Origin: Melanocharis versteri
Lineage: Eukaryota > Chordata > Aves > Passeriformes > Melanocharitidae
Length of the DNA stretch: 64,000 nucleotides
NCBI GenBank assembly: GCA_013397845.1
Contig: VZTG01004269.1
Span: forward strand, 292,090 to 356,089
Direction: 5' to 3'
This document shows positions 36,554-49,400 of the stretch, piece by piece. The position numbers were made by a program, and so were the translations under genes. The notes under the pieces were generated by a model, which was given only the letters and a program-made list of their open reading frames with translations, ran no database searches and was not told where the DNA came from. Each line of letters opens with the position of its first letter. The first letter of the stretch is position 1.

Positions 36554-39500
36554 AAAGCCCATGATCCCATTAATTACTTCAGTTTATGCCTAGAAAACTC
36601 AGATTCAGTAAAAAATTTGTGATGCAACAGAATTATGCCTATAGTGTTAAATAAGGGAAGAGAATCCTTTTCAACATGTACAGAAGATACAGAGAAAGTG
36701 TACAGCCTGACCCTGTTAACTTTCTCATGTCTCAAACAGAAGACATATTTTGCTGAGACCTACAAAATAATTTTTGACACTTAGTGTAACTAGTGAAATG
36801 TTAATGTTGTAGGACCAGAATAGTAAGCTTATTACAGCCAATTTCAGTGAAGAAAAAAAAATTAAAAAGAGAGAGATTAAAAAAGGAGCAAAAAAAGGCA
36901 ACCTTGATTATTAGTTTGGTGTAGGCAGAAAGTAGGGAAAGAAACAAAAATAAGTGGTCTGGTTTGATTTTTTTCTTTGTTTCTTCCTGTTACGTAACCA
37001 CGAGCAATACTTGGTCCTTAGGCATAGCTGGTGGTTTCCATTTTTCAATTTTTTTTCCAATTTCCATTTTTGTCCTATTTCAGTTCTACAGGTTGGGAAA
37101 AGGGTATTGAGAAGGCCATGTCCCTGTCCCCTTGCATTGCACCAGCCACCACAGGAGGCTCTGCTGTGAGAATCTATATCTCTTATAACTGTGGCTTGCT
37201 TATCTCCCCATGCAGCACTCACTCATGCTATAGCTCAGGCATCTTTACCTATGCGCACCAGAGGTCACAGAACACATCTTTTATGCCTTGAATCTCTTAA
37301 CAGAAGCTGTAAGTGCTACCATAATTTGGACAGGTGACAGGTGTTAGAATAGCACAGAACTCTGTAGAAACACGATAGGGAGCACAGTGCCTCTGCAAGG
37401 ATAATGCAGTCTTTTACTAAGCAACAAAATGGTAACTTTTACAGTAGAACTTACCCCTATCAAGAGTACAAAAGGAATGATGCAAGGACTTATGCAAGAC
37501 ACTTCCCTTCTTCCCTTTATTTAAATTACGTATTTTTTCAGCAAAACAGAAGCTGTGAGTCAGGGAGAGGCATCAGGATCAGTAGGATATAAGTGAGAGC
37601 ACCCGGACATCATGACAGATTTTGAATGGCATTACATCTATTATTCATTACTTACTCACATTCAAGTATATAGTTAAGGAAAGAAATTTGACAGGCAAGA
37701 CATGTACACAAATTGCCCATCAGATGATATAATCTACTACTGAAGGAACATTTTCAAAGGCCCAAAATATGATAGAGAACATAATATCCCCTGCATGTGA
37801 AGCACATAATTGTCCAAAATGCATGCTCTGAACTTTATAGCCCTTTTTATCTGCAAATTTCAAGAAATCATGAGAACTCACAGAATGCTATATGATTTTT
37901 TAAAACAGAAAATACTTCTTCAGAAAGTATCCCAGCAGTGGAGAAACTTGCCTGGGGGCAATGTCCAAGGATTTGTCAGGAGAACAGTTAGGGTATAAAC
38001 CTAGTTCTAACTACTCATAGAATACAATGTTATCAAGACACCAGCGTTTCTGTAGTTTTTTGTTCCAAGGGATCTCAAATTGCATCTTTCCTAGGTAGTT
38101 CAACTGATAAATTTCGTTGCATTTTCTAACACTACTAGCAGAACACATTTTCCTTCCTTTTTCCAGCCAAAGAGTAAATTAAACAAGATATTTTTGCCTT
38201 GAACAGACATTCTAGGATAAATATAAAATATCTGAAGTCCTTGTTGTTTGCTACAGCACACAAGAAAATAGTTTCTTACAGCTATAGAAAAACTATTAGG
38301 AGAAACAGTTCTTTGTCATCTATGACTTGGCTTCTACTCCAGCTCAGTAAATATATAGTTTGCTTCTTCCTCTACCAAAAAGGTTAGAAACGGCTTCCAG
38401 ATTTTTCGCCTGTATTTCTTTTTTGCCTGTCAGAGAGCTCTCTGCTCAGATGGGACTAAGTCTTCTTCCTCTCTAGTTTCTAGTTTCATTGCTCCACCAC
38501 CTATGGGAATTTGTACATAATATATGACAACAGTAATAAGTACAGAGAAAAAATATATTTATTTTTCTTCCCTTTTGGGGCTGGTTCAACTGCCTCCCTG
38601 TGTTATTTAGGTGCACAGAACAATAATAACAAGCACAGGACAACAATCTATCTAGTACCCAACTACATTTTCATGGACTCCCAGTTAGTGATCTTCTGTG
38701 TTATGTACATTTATCTTATGTATTTCTATAACACAAATAATAATGAGAAAACCAACAGTTATCACAATCATCACCATCTTTTGATTTATCTTTTACATTT
38801 AGTTAAATTATTTTCCTGTTACCATGAGGAAAAGAGGAGATATATTCTTTGACAAATTTAACTGGAAGAAATTACTCAATATTTAGTAGTCCAGTACGTG
38901 CTGCACCTTGTATGACAGAATTGAAGGCATGAATCCATTCCCAGATTTCAGAAGGAAGGCTGACCAGCCTATGGAAGGATTTATAATGTGTCTAAGGAGA
39001 AAGATGGACTTAAGAAGTAAAGAAATTAGCTTATTCATGTGAGACAGTGCCCAGTGTATCACTTGGTGTAGCTCACCACAGAACCATGCATTCAACGCAT
39101 ACTAACAGAACTTGTACAAGGATTTGTTGGATAAAATGAATTTGTTCCAGGAATTGGTAAGGGCAAGAGAAACATTTATTTTGTACCACTTTACAAATTC
39201 CCTCTAAGCCACATCTCACACTCTATGGGATAGTAACTCTATGCTGCCTGATTTGCCTCACTTTCAGTTATGATGATAAGTTTTCTAAGGGAATAAGAAG
39301 AATATTTTGAGCTTAAATAGTTTTACAAAGTTGGGAAATATCAAATATTCAATGTCCTTTAATTAGCCCAGACCCAAGAAATTTAAAAGATTATAAAAAA
39401 AAACCAAGGGTTTCAGGCTAAGTATTTTATTCCCATAAATCCACTTTTTAATCCCATTCCTAATCTTCCATACACTTATTTTAAAAACTGTATAAAAACT

Positions 39501-39652
39501 CAACATAAAACAATATTTAGAAATAACCAATCAATATTTTGCATTTTCATATACTTAAAAATGTTTTAGAAAAAAACATTCCAGCCAGATGAAAATAAAT
39601 ACTCTTTTGAAAATCGCCGGTCTGTATTTTTTTTACAGAGTGTGATTCTTTA
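36554..39652. other. Unique non-coding DNA
   Basis: Nothing recognised. Open frames such as the 103-codon minus-strand frame 36911-37222 and the 113-codon plus-strand frame 38511-38852 have no domains. A somewhat GC-richer patch at 37115-37165 is unassigned. Confidence 0.5.
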
Positions 39653-39746
39653 GATGGCCTGCACTAAGCCAGGAGCTAGACTCGATGAACAGGATGGATC
39701 CCTTCCAACTCAACATGTTCTATGATTCTGTGATTCTATGATTCTA
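39653..39746 (+). mobile_element. CR1 LINE 3' end, severely 5'-truncated
   Basis: Plus orientation. Shows 'ggagctagactcgatgaaca' (39672-39691), 'ggatcccttccaactcaac' (39696-39714), and ends in three clear tail units 'attctgtgattctatgattc' (39725-39744). The clean tail indicates a relatively well-preserved 3' terminus. Confidence 0.93.
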
Positions 39747-40550
39747 AGTTGCTGTCACTGGCTGTGCTAGCTCAGTTCCTCCTATATATGTTTATTTATA
39801 TTTGTATCTAAACAGCCATGTTACTAAAATAGTTTTGCTGCTATTAAATCTTTGCATGGGTTTGGTTCTTTAATGCTTACTAATCGTTTACATAGTCTTG
39901 AAAATAACATGAGCAAAAACTATTAAAAAACACTGAAAAATCATTTTACACAACCGATAAATTCCATATTGTTGCCGTGATTTAGAGTATCTTTGGGATA
40001 CACTTTCCTCAGAGCTGAAACTTTTGTTTAAAAATATCATACAAGAGGCTGTTTTGTTAAGGGACCATGCTTCCAAGTGTTTGTTAACATAATGTTGACT
40101 TGATGCGTCTCTGACTAAAATAGTTGACAACAGCTAGTCTTAAGGAGATTCACTCTGAAGGTGGACCCTGCCCTACTTACAAAATTTGCCAGATATCCCT
40201 ATAAGAGAGAAATTTGGTTTTTCACAGCAAACACAAAACATTCTCCAAATACTGCTGTAATATGAATACCTAAAATTAAATATCTTTACATCACTGGAGT
40301 CTTAACCGCCTTAATTTAAATATTGTCAGTCACACATGAATCAAGATTTATTCCACAGAAACTCATGTTCCGAAGTCTTCATATGGCAGCCTAGGAAATG
40401 CATCCCAGGAAAGGACCCACTGCACCTAACGTTACCTTTTCTGAAGCTGAGTGAGCAGCACCATATGTTGTCAGTGAAGGAAATAAGTAGGCACTCCCGG
40501 AGGAAATTTCATGCTATCCTGAAATAGCTGTCCAAAACTAGTAGGATGAA

Positions 40551-40553
<3 letters not shown>
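39747..40553. other. Unique AT-rich non-coding DNA
   Basis: No feature recognised in about 800 bases. Confidence 0.55.
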
Positions 40554-40596
<43 letters not shown>

Positions 40597-40603
40597 TCTC
40601 CTC
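40554..40603. repeat. (CT)n dinucleotide microsatellite
   Basis: About 18 CT units (40554-40590), one CA interruption, then a few more CT units. Same repeat class as 30099-30128. Confidence 0.97.
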
Positions 40604-41744
40604 TGTAGACTATAGCCTTAATGACTACCTTAGTCTTGATGCCTAACTTTTAGACAAGGAAAATTAAATGAGACACTGCCTTCACCATGAAGTAGAAGAA
40701 TATTTTTCTAGGGGTTTCACAGAGAAATTGAGGGACAAAGAGAGAGAGCAGTCTGTAAATGAAAAATATTTTAGAAATGTAGTGTTTTTAAGCACCAAGA
40801 ATAGTCAAAAGTAGAAAGCCAGCATTATGTGGAGCATGTAACTAAAACAGGAAGGATTTGTGGCATTTGCTAGGTTTTATAAGTGTTAGTGGAAGTGCCT
40901 GAAGAAATTTCTCATACGTTGTATAATCTACCACAGAATACAGTATGAATAATATTTGGCAAAATCTGCCACGGATTTTCATTAGCACCGGCTCAGAGTA
41001 TATCTGAAACATTACACTTATATTTAGAAAGTATACGTAAAAATTACACCCCACCCTCCCTCTTGTCCTAAAATCACATGCAGTGCATGATTTTAAATGT
41101 CTATGAAAAGGGTAAATCAGGCACTACTTATGTGCTGCTTTCCAATTAGACTGGAGGAGGTCAGAAACATTAAAAGGCATTGTAGAAGCAGCTTCAGACA
41201 TACCATCCATTCTGTTTGTCTGTTGAAGAAAACAATGTGCTGTATCCAAGAGCACTTTGTCCCAAAGTGACTAATGCTGCTGCTGTAGTGTATTTGGAGG
41301 AGAGCATGTTAGGCATAAAGAATCAGGATCCTCAGCACGAAGCACAGCAGAAATCAGAGAAGTATATTTTAACCATAGAGAAGAGACAGGGGAGATTAAT
41401 AGGATACAAGAGGTGAATTCTTCACTTTTGTCTCAGGAAAAGAGATAGGCACATAACAGGTATGCAGTCTACTAGGGGCTTACTCTGTTCATAAAAAAAA
41501 AAAAAAGAAAAAATAGGGATTGTGGTGCTGAAATACCTTCTCTTTCAATGCAAAAAATATGGCATGAAAACTCAAGGAATTTAGGTAAATATTTTTAAGT
41601 TCTGCAGTTCATTTTTTCCTGTGTTCCACTGTCTCTTTGATTTGCTATATTTTACCTGGAATTGCAACACTTCAGCAGCAGCAGTTAATGCAAAGGAAAA
41701 GGTTTCACAGAAGTAGACAACCACTGATTAGAGGAATAAGGGTT
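40604..41744. other. Unique non-coding DNA
   Basis: Nothing recognised apart from a 14-A run at 41492-41505. Confidence 0.55.
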
Positions 41745-41915
41745 GGCACGGACCTCTGGAGGTCATTTAGTCCAATGCCCCCTTCATAGCAGGACTGTTG
41801 CTGTAAGAGCCAAGTAGGTCAGTGTTTGACTAGACTGGCCAAGTTTTGCATAACCTGAAGGATGGTGATAGCACAGTTCACTAAGCACAGTTTCAGTTGT
41901 GCTCCCCAACCCTTC
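41745..41915 (-). mobile_element. CR1 LINE 3' UTR relic
   Basis: The plus strand reads 'cggacctctggaggtcattt' (41749-41768) then 'agtccaatgccccc' (41769-41782), the antisense of the CR1 3' UTR. 'tagactggccaagttttgca' (41831-41850) fits the next antisense block. The tail is lost and the 5' limit is vague. Confidence 0.65.
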
Positions 41916-44744
41916 CTAGGGTGATGCTTTTACAGACTTTCAGTCTGACCCGCCCAAGCCATGACTCATGTCTGTTGTCTTACCATCATCAGAATCCACC
42001 CCACACCTTGTTCTTCTTTCCACCACTTCAGCATGAACTATCTTTTACAAGGGATCCATGTAATCCCTTAGTGTTCCATCTGCACTAAGACTCAGTAATC
42101 CTATCACCTGGGCAGCTGCTGTTGGCTTAAATAGAGACATCAGACTACTCCTGAATTATTTAGGAGATACAACAACAGAAAATTAATTTTCACAGTTCAC
42201 AGCTGTTAAGTCATGAGAAGCTGATTTTATGACCTAATCTGGTTTGGAGGACAGGTACCATGACTGCATAACAGCAGACAAACTTCTAGACTTCCCCATG
42301 GCACCTTATAGGCAAGAGTGTACACAAAATTCCTCTTCTGTTGTGCCTTTAAAATATACTGCTGGCTCCCTTCATCACAAGCATGGCTTTGCCCTGTGGG
42401 CTTTTGTTTTATTGCTCATTTGTTTCCTTCTCAGTCTCCTCATTTGTTTTCCTGGCTGTAGATCTTATCCTACTCATTTGTCTAAGCAAAACTGTCCTTG
42501 ACTCTTTCTCTTTCCTCACCCCCCCACCTACTCCAATGAATTCCATTTGCCATTGCTCTATCCCTTTGGTCACTTTAAACCATGGCATCTGTGCAATATT
42601 GCAGTATTCATTAATAACTTCCCTGACTATTTTCACAATGGAAGAAGATGGTTAAAGAGATTTCGAGGAGCAGTTTAGAAAAACACCTGTCTCCATTTTG
42701 ATAAAATAATGAACAGATTTTCCTTGACTCAGGTAATAAACAATAGTTAATAAAAATTAAATGGAAGCAAGTGTCAGCAGTCACAAGTTGCTCTGAAATG
42801 TGTTTATCTTTATATTGTAGTGAATTCTAGCATGTCTTTTATTAATGATGTTCAGTGTGTTTGCTAACCTGATGACATAACATTCCATGCAGTTATCACC
42901 ACTGCATCTTGAAAACATTAAGTGCAAATTGTAATACCTAAGTCAGAATCATAGCCCTGTTCAGCCATACAAATAAACCTTTTGGAGGTAAAAATGACAG
43001 AGATATTATATTATATTTCTGTCCCGTTTGTCAAATATTTTTTCCTCTCCAAGGTTTGTTGCATACTGTCCAGAAATGAAATGAGAACAAAGATGGTATC
43101 CTGAGAAGTCTGCTAGAGCAGATTTTCATAGCAGATCCACCAACTCAGATGTAAGGTTAATGCCTAGTCCTGACAATAGATCCAATAAAAGCCTGTGTGT
43201 CAGGAATTAGTGAGTTTGCATGTTCTCAAATAAATGCATCACAGAAGTTTTAGGTTAGACTACCATAGACAAAGAGGTGGCCTTTGCCACTGATGAAGGT
43301 TACACTTGGAAACCTCCTGATCTTTTTGTCACACTCGAACTCATGCATGAAGGAGTATGACATGCTATGTGTGCAACCTGACTGGTTTTCAGCCTCATCT
43401 CAGATATTTACACACATTTCTTTTCCTTTCCCCTTCCTTTCTCCCTTCCAGCACTACACTTGGAGTTTCACACATGAGAAATGTAGGCAAATGGATGCAT
43501 TGCCATTAACTCCCTGACTTGGGCACGTAGAGGACCAGGAAAAACAGATATACAGCTGTAGAAATTTGTCTAGATTGGTGCCTTTGAGTCATCCTAGCAA
43601 GAGTGACAAACTGCCTCTTCTCTCAGAGTGGAATTTTTATATACCCATAACAGACTGACATCTATCACAGATGTCCTATGGTCTCAGAATAATGCATTCA
43701 AGAATCCAGAAAACAAATAACAGAAAATTCTCTTGATTAAAGGCTATAATCTGCCTATTTTTTCCTAAGGTTTGGGGTTTTTTTTCCATCTGCATCTGGG
43801 GAAGACCCTATACTCTTTGAGATTTGTGTCCTTGTCTCTGACTATTTTCATTCTGTGAAATGCTCAGTAATAGTATACCCTGCACTCTCCTTTGTCTCTC
43901 CTTCTCAAGAGTCTTTTCAGCCCTTCGCAATGTTGATCTAAACCAATATAATGGGTTATGTTATCCACATACGTATTGTTGCTCCTGTACAGGTAGCATT
44001 CAGGCCTTACTTTTAAGTTTCTATCATGAAGTGAAACAGATACCTTTCAGATGCCTTTTAGTTGCTGTCTGATTTACCTCCATGGAATGGACACAAAGTC
44101 TCGCTTTCCTAAATGAAGTCAAGACAAACAGGAACTGACAGCTTCCTTGCTCACAATTTCTGCGCTGAACTTTCTGACATGGCCAAGATTCCTCTCTGAG
44201 GAGAATGCTGCCTGCTGCTTTCCGTATGTATTTCTGTCTCAGCCACAGACTGATCCAGTCAGTACCTGTATGTATGAATCTGCAGGGAAAGCTTTTGGAT
44301 CGTCAGGTCCTTCTTTGCATTGGGTCATGTTTGCAATGTTTCAACTATATTACTCCAAAAAGAAATTTAAGTACTGCTTGCATTTAGAGGTGGAAATATT
44401 GAGAAATAATTACTCAGTAATAACTCAGAAATGCATGACTAGCATATAAATGCTTTCTTATTTCAGAGCTGAGGAAGTAATACACAATAAATAAAAAAAT
44501 ATACTCTTTAAAGTGTATTCTCAATAAGCTGTTGTAGAATGCCTATTCCAGTATATATTAACATTTTCTGGTGGTTTCTGAATTATGGAGATAGAGGCGG
44601 ACACGTCCCACATTACTTCATGGGCTAGTTATGTTATTTTTGGCTAAAACTATTGAAACAAGGTAAATACCTTCAATAATGACCCACATTTTAGAAGACA
44701 ATGTTCTTTTCAGATTTGCACAAAATGACCTGGGGCTATTGCTG
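41916..44744. other. Unique non-coding DNA
   Basis: No exon or transposon recognised. Overlapping open frames at 42244-42655 on both strands have T-rich, low-complexity segments and no recognisable domain. Confidence 0.5.
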
Positions 44745-45344
44745 ACACCTACGTGAACAAGAGCCAAAAATGTGCACATGAAGCAAAGACTGATGGCATC
44801 CTGGGCGGCATTTGGAGGAGCACTGCCAGCAGGTTAAGGTAGATGATCCTTGCTCTCTACTCAGCAGTGGTTAGGCCGCACAAGGGGTTCTGTGTCCAGC
44901 TCTGCACCCCTCAGTAAAAGAGAGACACAGACGTACTGGAAAGAGTCCAGTAAATGGCCACAAATATGGTAAAAAGACTGGAGCCACTGTCCTGTGAGAA
45001 AAGGATGAGAGCTAGAATTGTTTGGCCTGGAGAAGAGAAGGCCTGGGGTGACCTCTCTAATGCATATAAATACCTGAAGAAAGGGTACAAAGACAGAGAC
45101 AGGCTCTTTTCAGTGGCGCTCAGTAACAGGACCAGGGGTGATGGGTACAGACTGAAAGATGGGAGGAGCCATCTGAACATCAGGAAACACTTCCTTCTTT
45201 CTCCTTCCTTGGAGATATTCCAAAACTGTCTCAACATAGTCCCAGGCAACCTGCTCTAGGTAGCCCTGCTTGAGCAGAGGTGTTGGAGCAAATAACCTCC
45301 AGAGATCCCTTTCAACTCCAACCATTCTCTCATTCTGTGATTCT
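44745..45344 (+). mobile_element. CR1 LINE 3' portion with ORF2 C-terminal remnant
   Basis: Plus orientation, about 600 bases. The frame 44954-45259 still reads through the ORF2 C terminus: NAYKYLKKGYKDRDRLFSV, then RTRGDGYRLK, HLNIRKHF, SPSLEIF and the terminal NIVPGNLL before a stop at the normal place. The family normally has about 16-17 more residues between the RK(N/H)F and SPSLEIF blocks; here they are missing by an in-frame deletion. A 3' UTR with 'agagatccctttcaactcca' (45301-45320) and tail units 'cattctgtgattct' (45331-45344) follow. The upstream part (44745-44953) is frameshifted. Inactive 5'-truncated copy. Confidence 0.95.
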
Positions 45345-46383
45345 CTTCCTAAAGTGGCACACAATGATGAATATGAGCACTGATCTGAAAATAATAAGAC
45401 CTTTGCAAATTTGACTTTGGCTTTCAAAATTTTTTTTATTATAATATTAAAAATATTATATATACATGCATGTGCATTGTATTGCTCTATAAGTGTCTAT
45501 ATCTTCATTAATATCCATAACTGTATATATGAGAAATAAGAGAAAATCAGCAATTACCTAAAAGATGTGTTAAAGTGTATTACATATGACAAATACTCTG
45601 CAAAATACAAAAATCTCCATACATCCACTGGCTGACAAACAAAAATCAAAATACACTTACAGATCAAAATAGAACAATCATCATTTAAACAGCAAAATGT
45701 GAATATACATCAGTGGCTTTAATTTAAAAATACTCATCAAAATGTTTGTCATTTCAGATAAACTAACACAGAGGAAGTAGCCGGCTGCACCTAAGTGAGA
45801 AAAATACAAGTGGTAGGAAACAGTAACATCTGATTAAATAATTATTGGGTTGGGGCTTTTTTAATATTCTGATAAAGAGATAGGAGAAAATAACTTTTAT
45901 GGTTTTTTGTTTTTTTGGTTTTTTTGAAGACAAGCAATTATTATAGATGAAAGTGATTCTATATTGCATTTAAATTATTAAGGGATTTACCTTTGGTGTA
46001 TGTATGTATATGTATACACGTAAGAAACCTCAATATGCTTGCCACAAATGAATTATAGGCCTGATATAGAACTTCAGAAACAACAGTAAAGAAGTAAAAT
46101 AGTAATAATTTATGCTTTGAGCAAAGGCAGAGTACCTCGTAATTAAAAAAAACACACAGTGGAAAATGGGAGTGAATGGGAGACTCACCTTTATGGTGAG
46201 GTCTCAGCTACACCATAGTAACTATCCTAAAACCCAACAGTAGCAGTTTATACTCAGTCTTCTCTTTTACAGACAGGTAAATATAAAATAAAAACAACTG
46301 TTAAAAATAAACAAAATAATCAGTTGTGTGACTATAATATATTTCAATCCAAGAACAAGGACTTTATTTAATAGAGAAGCTTG
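45345..46383. other. Unique AT-rich DNA with one short T/G tract
   Basis: Nothing recognised except a TTTTTTGG-type tract at 45896-45927 and short AT alternations near 45450-45470. Confidence 0.55.
45896..45927. repeat. T/G low-complexity tract
   Basis: T runs separated by G or GG, the complementary style of the window's A/C-rich tracts. Confidence 0.8.
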
Positions 46384-46392
46384 TTCTTCTTC

Positions 46393-46423
<31 letters not shown>

Positions 46424-46427
46424 TTCT
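46384..46427. repeat. Poly(T) tract
   Basis: A TTC start, then two long T runs of about 10 and 21 split by one C. The opposite strand is poly(A). No CR1 or other retroposon body adjoins it, and CR1 does not use poly(A), so its origin is unclear. A nearby 75-76-codon minus-strand frame encodes a lysine run and is an artefact. Confidence 0.93.
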
Positions 46428-49400
46428 GTCCTAAAATGCTAGTTCTAGAAATGAAACCATGTGTAATAGTAATGGTATCAGCAAGACAGGAAAACATATC
46501 TCAAAACTGCAAGTACTGATAATGAGCTATAGCCACTTTACCGGTTTAAAGATATCTGTCTTTCTTTCTCTTTTTTTCCTTTTAGTATCCTTGACTCACA
46601 GGAACTTAACCAATATCAACTCAGAAGGACTATGTGTTCACTAAGAACCTTTAGATTTATCTGTTAAAGCCACTTTCCAAATTCCACAGCACAAATCTAA
46701 AACAATTTACTCAGCACAGGATAAATGGTTTTGGTGATAAGCTTTCATTAGGAAATATCTAGAGAGAATGAAATTAACTCTTTTTTTATTGTGTCTTTGG
46801 ACTTAATGAACATCTATTGACTGAAGGTTGAGCTCCCCCCCCCACCCCATTTCAATGAATACTTTCTCTCATTCAGTTTTTCATTGTAAATGTTCATGAA
46901 ACATTCCCTGGGGACCTCAGTTCCTCCTACCTAAATTTGAGGGCTTTGCAGAGATAGATACTGTTTAGGAAAGTGACAGTCTAAACTTTCTTTACAATCA
47001 AATGGTGAGAGACAAATATCTCCAAAGAGATTTTCAATCTACATCAACACTTGGAAGTGCTTACGTAGAGAATTTGAATCAGCTGCAATCCTATGTGAAC
47101 GTCTTATGTAAGACCTTTAAACCAGGCTGAATGAATTCAGGCCTATATTCCTGAAGTTTCCTTCTCTCAATTTTTTCCTCAAATATTTACCTAATGTTTA
47201 CATTTTTCTTTATTATTTTCTTACCTCAAGAAAACTGAAGTTCTGATCATATGTTCACTCATTTAGTCTCTTACAGCCACACGGATTACAGTATGCCCAG
47301 CTCTGCATGTTGATAGAGTTTATGCTTAAGCAATATTTATATAACAGAAACCCTGCCTGCTTCAGTACACTATTAACGGTGAATAAATACTAATCTGGCC
47401 AACACTCTCAGCCGGTTAAGCTGCAATAAGTAGTAAAGTTTTTAAGTATTATAGTATTAATGATCTTGGACTGAAATCTAGACGCCAATGGCTTTATTAT
47501 AATACCAGCTTGTATTACAGACTGACTAAAGAGAGTAGTAATAGTAAGGAAAGTTTATGAAGTACTGTGAATTTAAAATTAGTAGGTACTGAGAAAAAGC
47601 AGCTATGGTACACATAATACTGCAGTATAGAGCACTACTTTGAAAGTATGGGTAATTTTAGAAAGAAACTATTAAAAAAAAAATGCAATCATCATGTGCT
47701 TTGGACTAATAAAAATATTTAAATTGCTAACAAATATTTTCCTTTATTTTGAAGATCTTGCATTGGACCATTAATTACTAAAAAATAAGCTTATAGAAAA
47801 AAAAATAAGAGAAATCAAAGAATAAAACTACTGAGTTTTTGAGAACTGCATATTAGAATTCATATGTGGAATTAACTTCTCTTTGTTTGGCTTTTATTCT
47901 GCCTATCACCATAGCATCTGATTTCTGTCCATGTAAAATCAATAGCAATAAAAAAATTATAATGAACTTCAAAGATTAAAAGGGAGGAAAGAAAGGAACA
48001 AAATTTTGCCTGGCTTCTTTGGCAGCTTTTTTTTAGGGCAACAGTTTGTCACAAACCTTTTTTATTCATAACTAGATATTTCAGTGTCAGTAATACAAAT
48101 ATCATTCTTCTATTCATGCTGTCCTGCAATGTGCTGCACAGATTTTTAAAGATGAAAATAAACTGATTTCATAAAAGAGAAAGTCTAGGTGCATAAAATG
48201 ATGCTGGAGAGAAAGAGAAGAACAACAAGTTATACTTAAGTTGAATGCACTGTGTCAGCTACAAAAGTTGTACCTGCTATATAAAATAATCACTAGGTAA
48301 ATCCATCTAAAGTCATTATTCGTTTTTGTTTATGTTTTATTTCCGTTTTCAAATCCTCTGCTTAAAGAAAATGTAAATCTGCATAGTACTGTTTTGAAAA
48401 TAGTGGACCATCATACAAGCACACAAGTTAAGTCTTTGAAGTTATAGAAAAGATCCTCTTGAGCACTCCTCTTCTGCTTTACACCTATCACGCGATTGCA
48501 TCTAAGTCAGCTGCAGTTGAATTCATGTCATCCAACTTCCATTACATAATTTCAAGATGATCAATCAGTCTCCTTCTGCAAGAGAGAGAACCAGGCACCT
48601 GGAAAAACAGATTCATCCTCTTGTAAAACAGTTGTTCATATTGAGAGGTATATCTAACCCCAAAAATTTATGGACAAACTCTCAGTTGATAATAGAAAGT
48701 ATCTACACAACTAATTTAATGTACAGAGGTAGGTCATTTCTGAGACAAACCTCACCCACAAAGAAAGATGCTTAGGTAGTCAGAGATGAGATTTCTAGTA
48801 GTCTTTGAGATTTAGGCAATTAAGTTGCCAAAAAACTGCCATCTGAATTATTAGATACTTTATTGATTTTTCTTGTCATGACCTTTACATTACCATCTTT
48901 CTGAAAAGCAGAATGGAAACAGTAGCACTTGCTCCCCCCAAAGGGATCTCTATTGTGAAGATAAATGCATTGTTTGTGAGGTGATCAATCTCCATGATAA
49001 TGGGGGCCACATAGGTATAAAGACTTTTTATTTTATACTTGAAAACTACATCATACATTCTGAAAACTAGAATTAACAGCAGTAACAATAACTTTTCTAG
49101 TCCTTTCTTAAAAGTCATTTTTGTAGTATAAATATGGGATCACTAATATTACCACAATTTAGTGGTATTATTGCAACAAACAAATGCTAAAAATTGATTT
49201 AGTGTATAAATGCAGAACCAAGAGCTTTTGTTATACATCATGTAAGCATATACCATACAAAAAATGAGGAAAAAAAGGTGAACGAAACAAAACTGTAGTG
49301 GTTTTAAAATCCTGAACGGTTTGAGACAGGTACATCAGTAACAATGTCATTAGAGTTTTCAGAATGCGCCACAAGCCTGCAAAGTTTATAGTTTCACCAC

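Noticed and set aside
38511..38852. 113-codon plus-strand open frame
   Set aside because: Rich in N, Y and I as expected of AT-rich noise, with no recognisable domain.
45110..45427. 105- and 112-codon minus-strand open frames around 44911-45427
   Set aside because: They are antisense to the plus-strand CR1 ORF2 remnant and follow from its codon pattern.
46835..46848. C9-A-C4 as a quadruplex candidate on the minus strand
   Set aside because: The C9 run could supply two triplets and C4 one, so four separate triplets are not available.
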